Shown here in pieces: positions 13,886-14,298 of a stretch of 14,298 nt of DNA (positions are counted from its first letter, which is position 1; each line of letters starts with the position of its first letter). Below the pieces are notes generated by a model. That model was not told the origin of the DNA. It worked only from the letters and a program-made list of their open reading frames with translations, and made no database searches. A program made the translations under genes and the position numbers. The DNA is from Spirochaetia bacterium. Its GTDB lineage: Bacteria > Spirochaetota > Spirochaetia > Treponematales > Breznakiellaceae. The stretch covers positions 1 through 14,298 of the forward strand of contig BNUX01000077.1 in the NCBI GenBank assembly GCA_025997675.1. The letters are read 5' to 3'.

Positions 13886-13940
13886 GGCGATATCCGGTAA
13901 ACCGGATACCGCCTACTGCCCCCGCAGGGGTCCGCTTATG
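13886..13940 (-). repeat. Hairpin-associated dispersed repeat, copy 2
   Basis: A strong hairpin: GGCG (13886-13889), then TATCCGGT (13891-13898), loop AA, ACCGGATA (13901-13908), and CGCC (13910-13913), with one mismatch. It leads into the 33-bp element (13908-13940) shared with 13356-13388. In the element CTGC/GCAG and CCCC/GGGG can form alternative small hairpins. There is no T run, so it is not a classical terminator. It lies between the surface-repeat and protease genes. Confidence 0.75.
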
Positions 13941-14298
13941 ATGAGGGGGGGGGGACAGCCTCCCAGGGGGCATCCGTATTGGCGGTGGAAAGGGCTCCCG
14001 TAACCGTGGCGTCAACTTTCCAGTTGTCGCCGTTTTCGTCGAGCCAGAATACCGCATGACCGATCCCGGCGTTGTTGTCGGGGGCCTCGCCGGAGCCGCC
14101 GCCGTAGATGGTTCCGCCTGTTTTGGTGAAAGTGCCCTGGTAGACCATCACCCCGCCGCCCACTACGTCAGCGGTATTGCCGCTGATCGTGCCGCCGCTC
14201 ATGGTGAAAGTGCCCCCGTCGACAATCACCCCGCCGCCGAGGGTGGCGGATGTATTGCCGGTGATAGTCCCGCCGTACATAACAAACTCCGCCGCATC
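13936..14298 (-). CDS. Surface-repeat (polymorphic-type) protein, 3' part
   Basis: The 5' end lies outside the window; the frame is open from 14298. The visible 120 residues begin DAAEFVMYGGTITGNTSATL, followed by repeats of the type G-G-T-F-T-M-S-G-G-T-I-S-G-N-T. These resemble beta-helix repeats of polymorphic outer-membrane and autotransporter-type proteins, abundant in Treponema. The last 45 residues depart from the repeat (GHAVFWLDENGDNWKVD), a typical C-terminal cap in this group. Surface exposure is likely but cannot be confirmed because the signal peptide is not in view. The ten-base C run codes for VPPP just before the stop. Loss of one C would replace the end with about 40 further residues, reaching the start of the protease gene. 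Confidence 0.75.
   Translation of the reverse strand, partial: DAAEFVMYGGTITGNTSATLGGGVIVDGGTFTMSGGTISGNTADVVGGGVMVYQGTFTKTGGTIYGGGSGEAPDNNAGIGHAVFWLDENGDNWKVDATVTGALSTANTDAPWEAVPPPSS
13945..13954. repeat. Poly-G tract, 10 bases
   Basis: Ten G residues (C on the coding strand) within the last codons of the surface-repeat gene. Slippage here would change the C-terminus of that protein. Confidence 0.9.

Overview
The window looks like spirochaete DNA, most likely a termite-gut-type Treponema (Treponema primitia / azotonutricia group). This rests on recognised protein styles only: a lipoprotein built of 'GVTYGNGKFVAVG' repeats, a 'GGTFTMSGGTISGNT' surface-repeat protein, a BMP/PnrA-type nucleoside-binding protein with its ABC transporter, and several toxin-antitoxin genes of a kind common there. 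Base composition is GC-rich, with conspicuous homopolymer C/G tracts.

Layout. (1) Positions 1-512 hold no confident gene. There is a terminator-like inverted repeat, an 18-base poly-C tract, two small hairpins and a tandem array of about nine 21-bp units. (2) 513-2768 on the plus strand: an unrecognised 257-aa protein with a fibronectin-III-like C-terminus, then a lipoprotein with a predicted seven-bladed beta-propeller, closed by a good Rho-independent terminator. (3) 2903-4351: two divergent PIN-type (VapBC-like) toxin-antitoxin modules. Their antitoxins are N-terminal paralogues. The minus-strand toxin is a 27-codon remnant; the plus-strand toxin is intact and has a charged, coiled-coil-like tail. 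(4) 4456-12754: a tightly packed plus-strand operon, probably driven by a consensus-like sigma-70 promoter at 4394-4423. In order it encodes an M20 metallo-deacylase/peptidase, a GATase1-like protein, a BMP substrate-binding protein, a double-domain ABC ATPase, two BPD_transp_2 permeases and an exported UshA-type 5'-nucleotidase. (5) 12710-14298, all minus strand: the 3' end of a surface-repeat protein, a retropepsin-like (clan AA) aspartic protease, a frameshifted toxin with an apparently intact antitoxin, and a possible 32-aa membrane peptide.

How the genes work together. The 5'-nucleotidase would strip phosphate from extracellular or periplasmic nucleotides. The BMP protein, ATPase and two permeases would import the nucleoside. 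The M20 and GATase1-like enzymes presumably act on a cytoplasmic substrate; their link to nucleosides is inference. The rest looks like accessory DNA: duplicated and decaying toxin-antitoxin loci, repeat-rich surface proteins, possible homopolymer contingency tracts, and a 33-bp hairpin-associated element present twice (29 of 33 bases identical) around the aspartic-protease gene.
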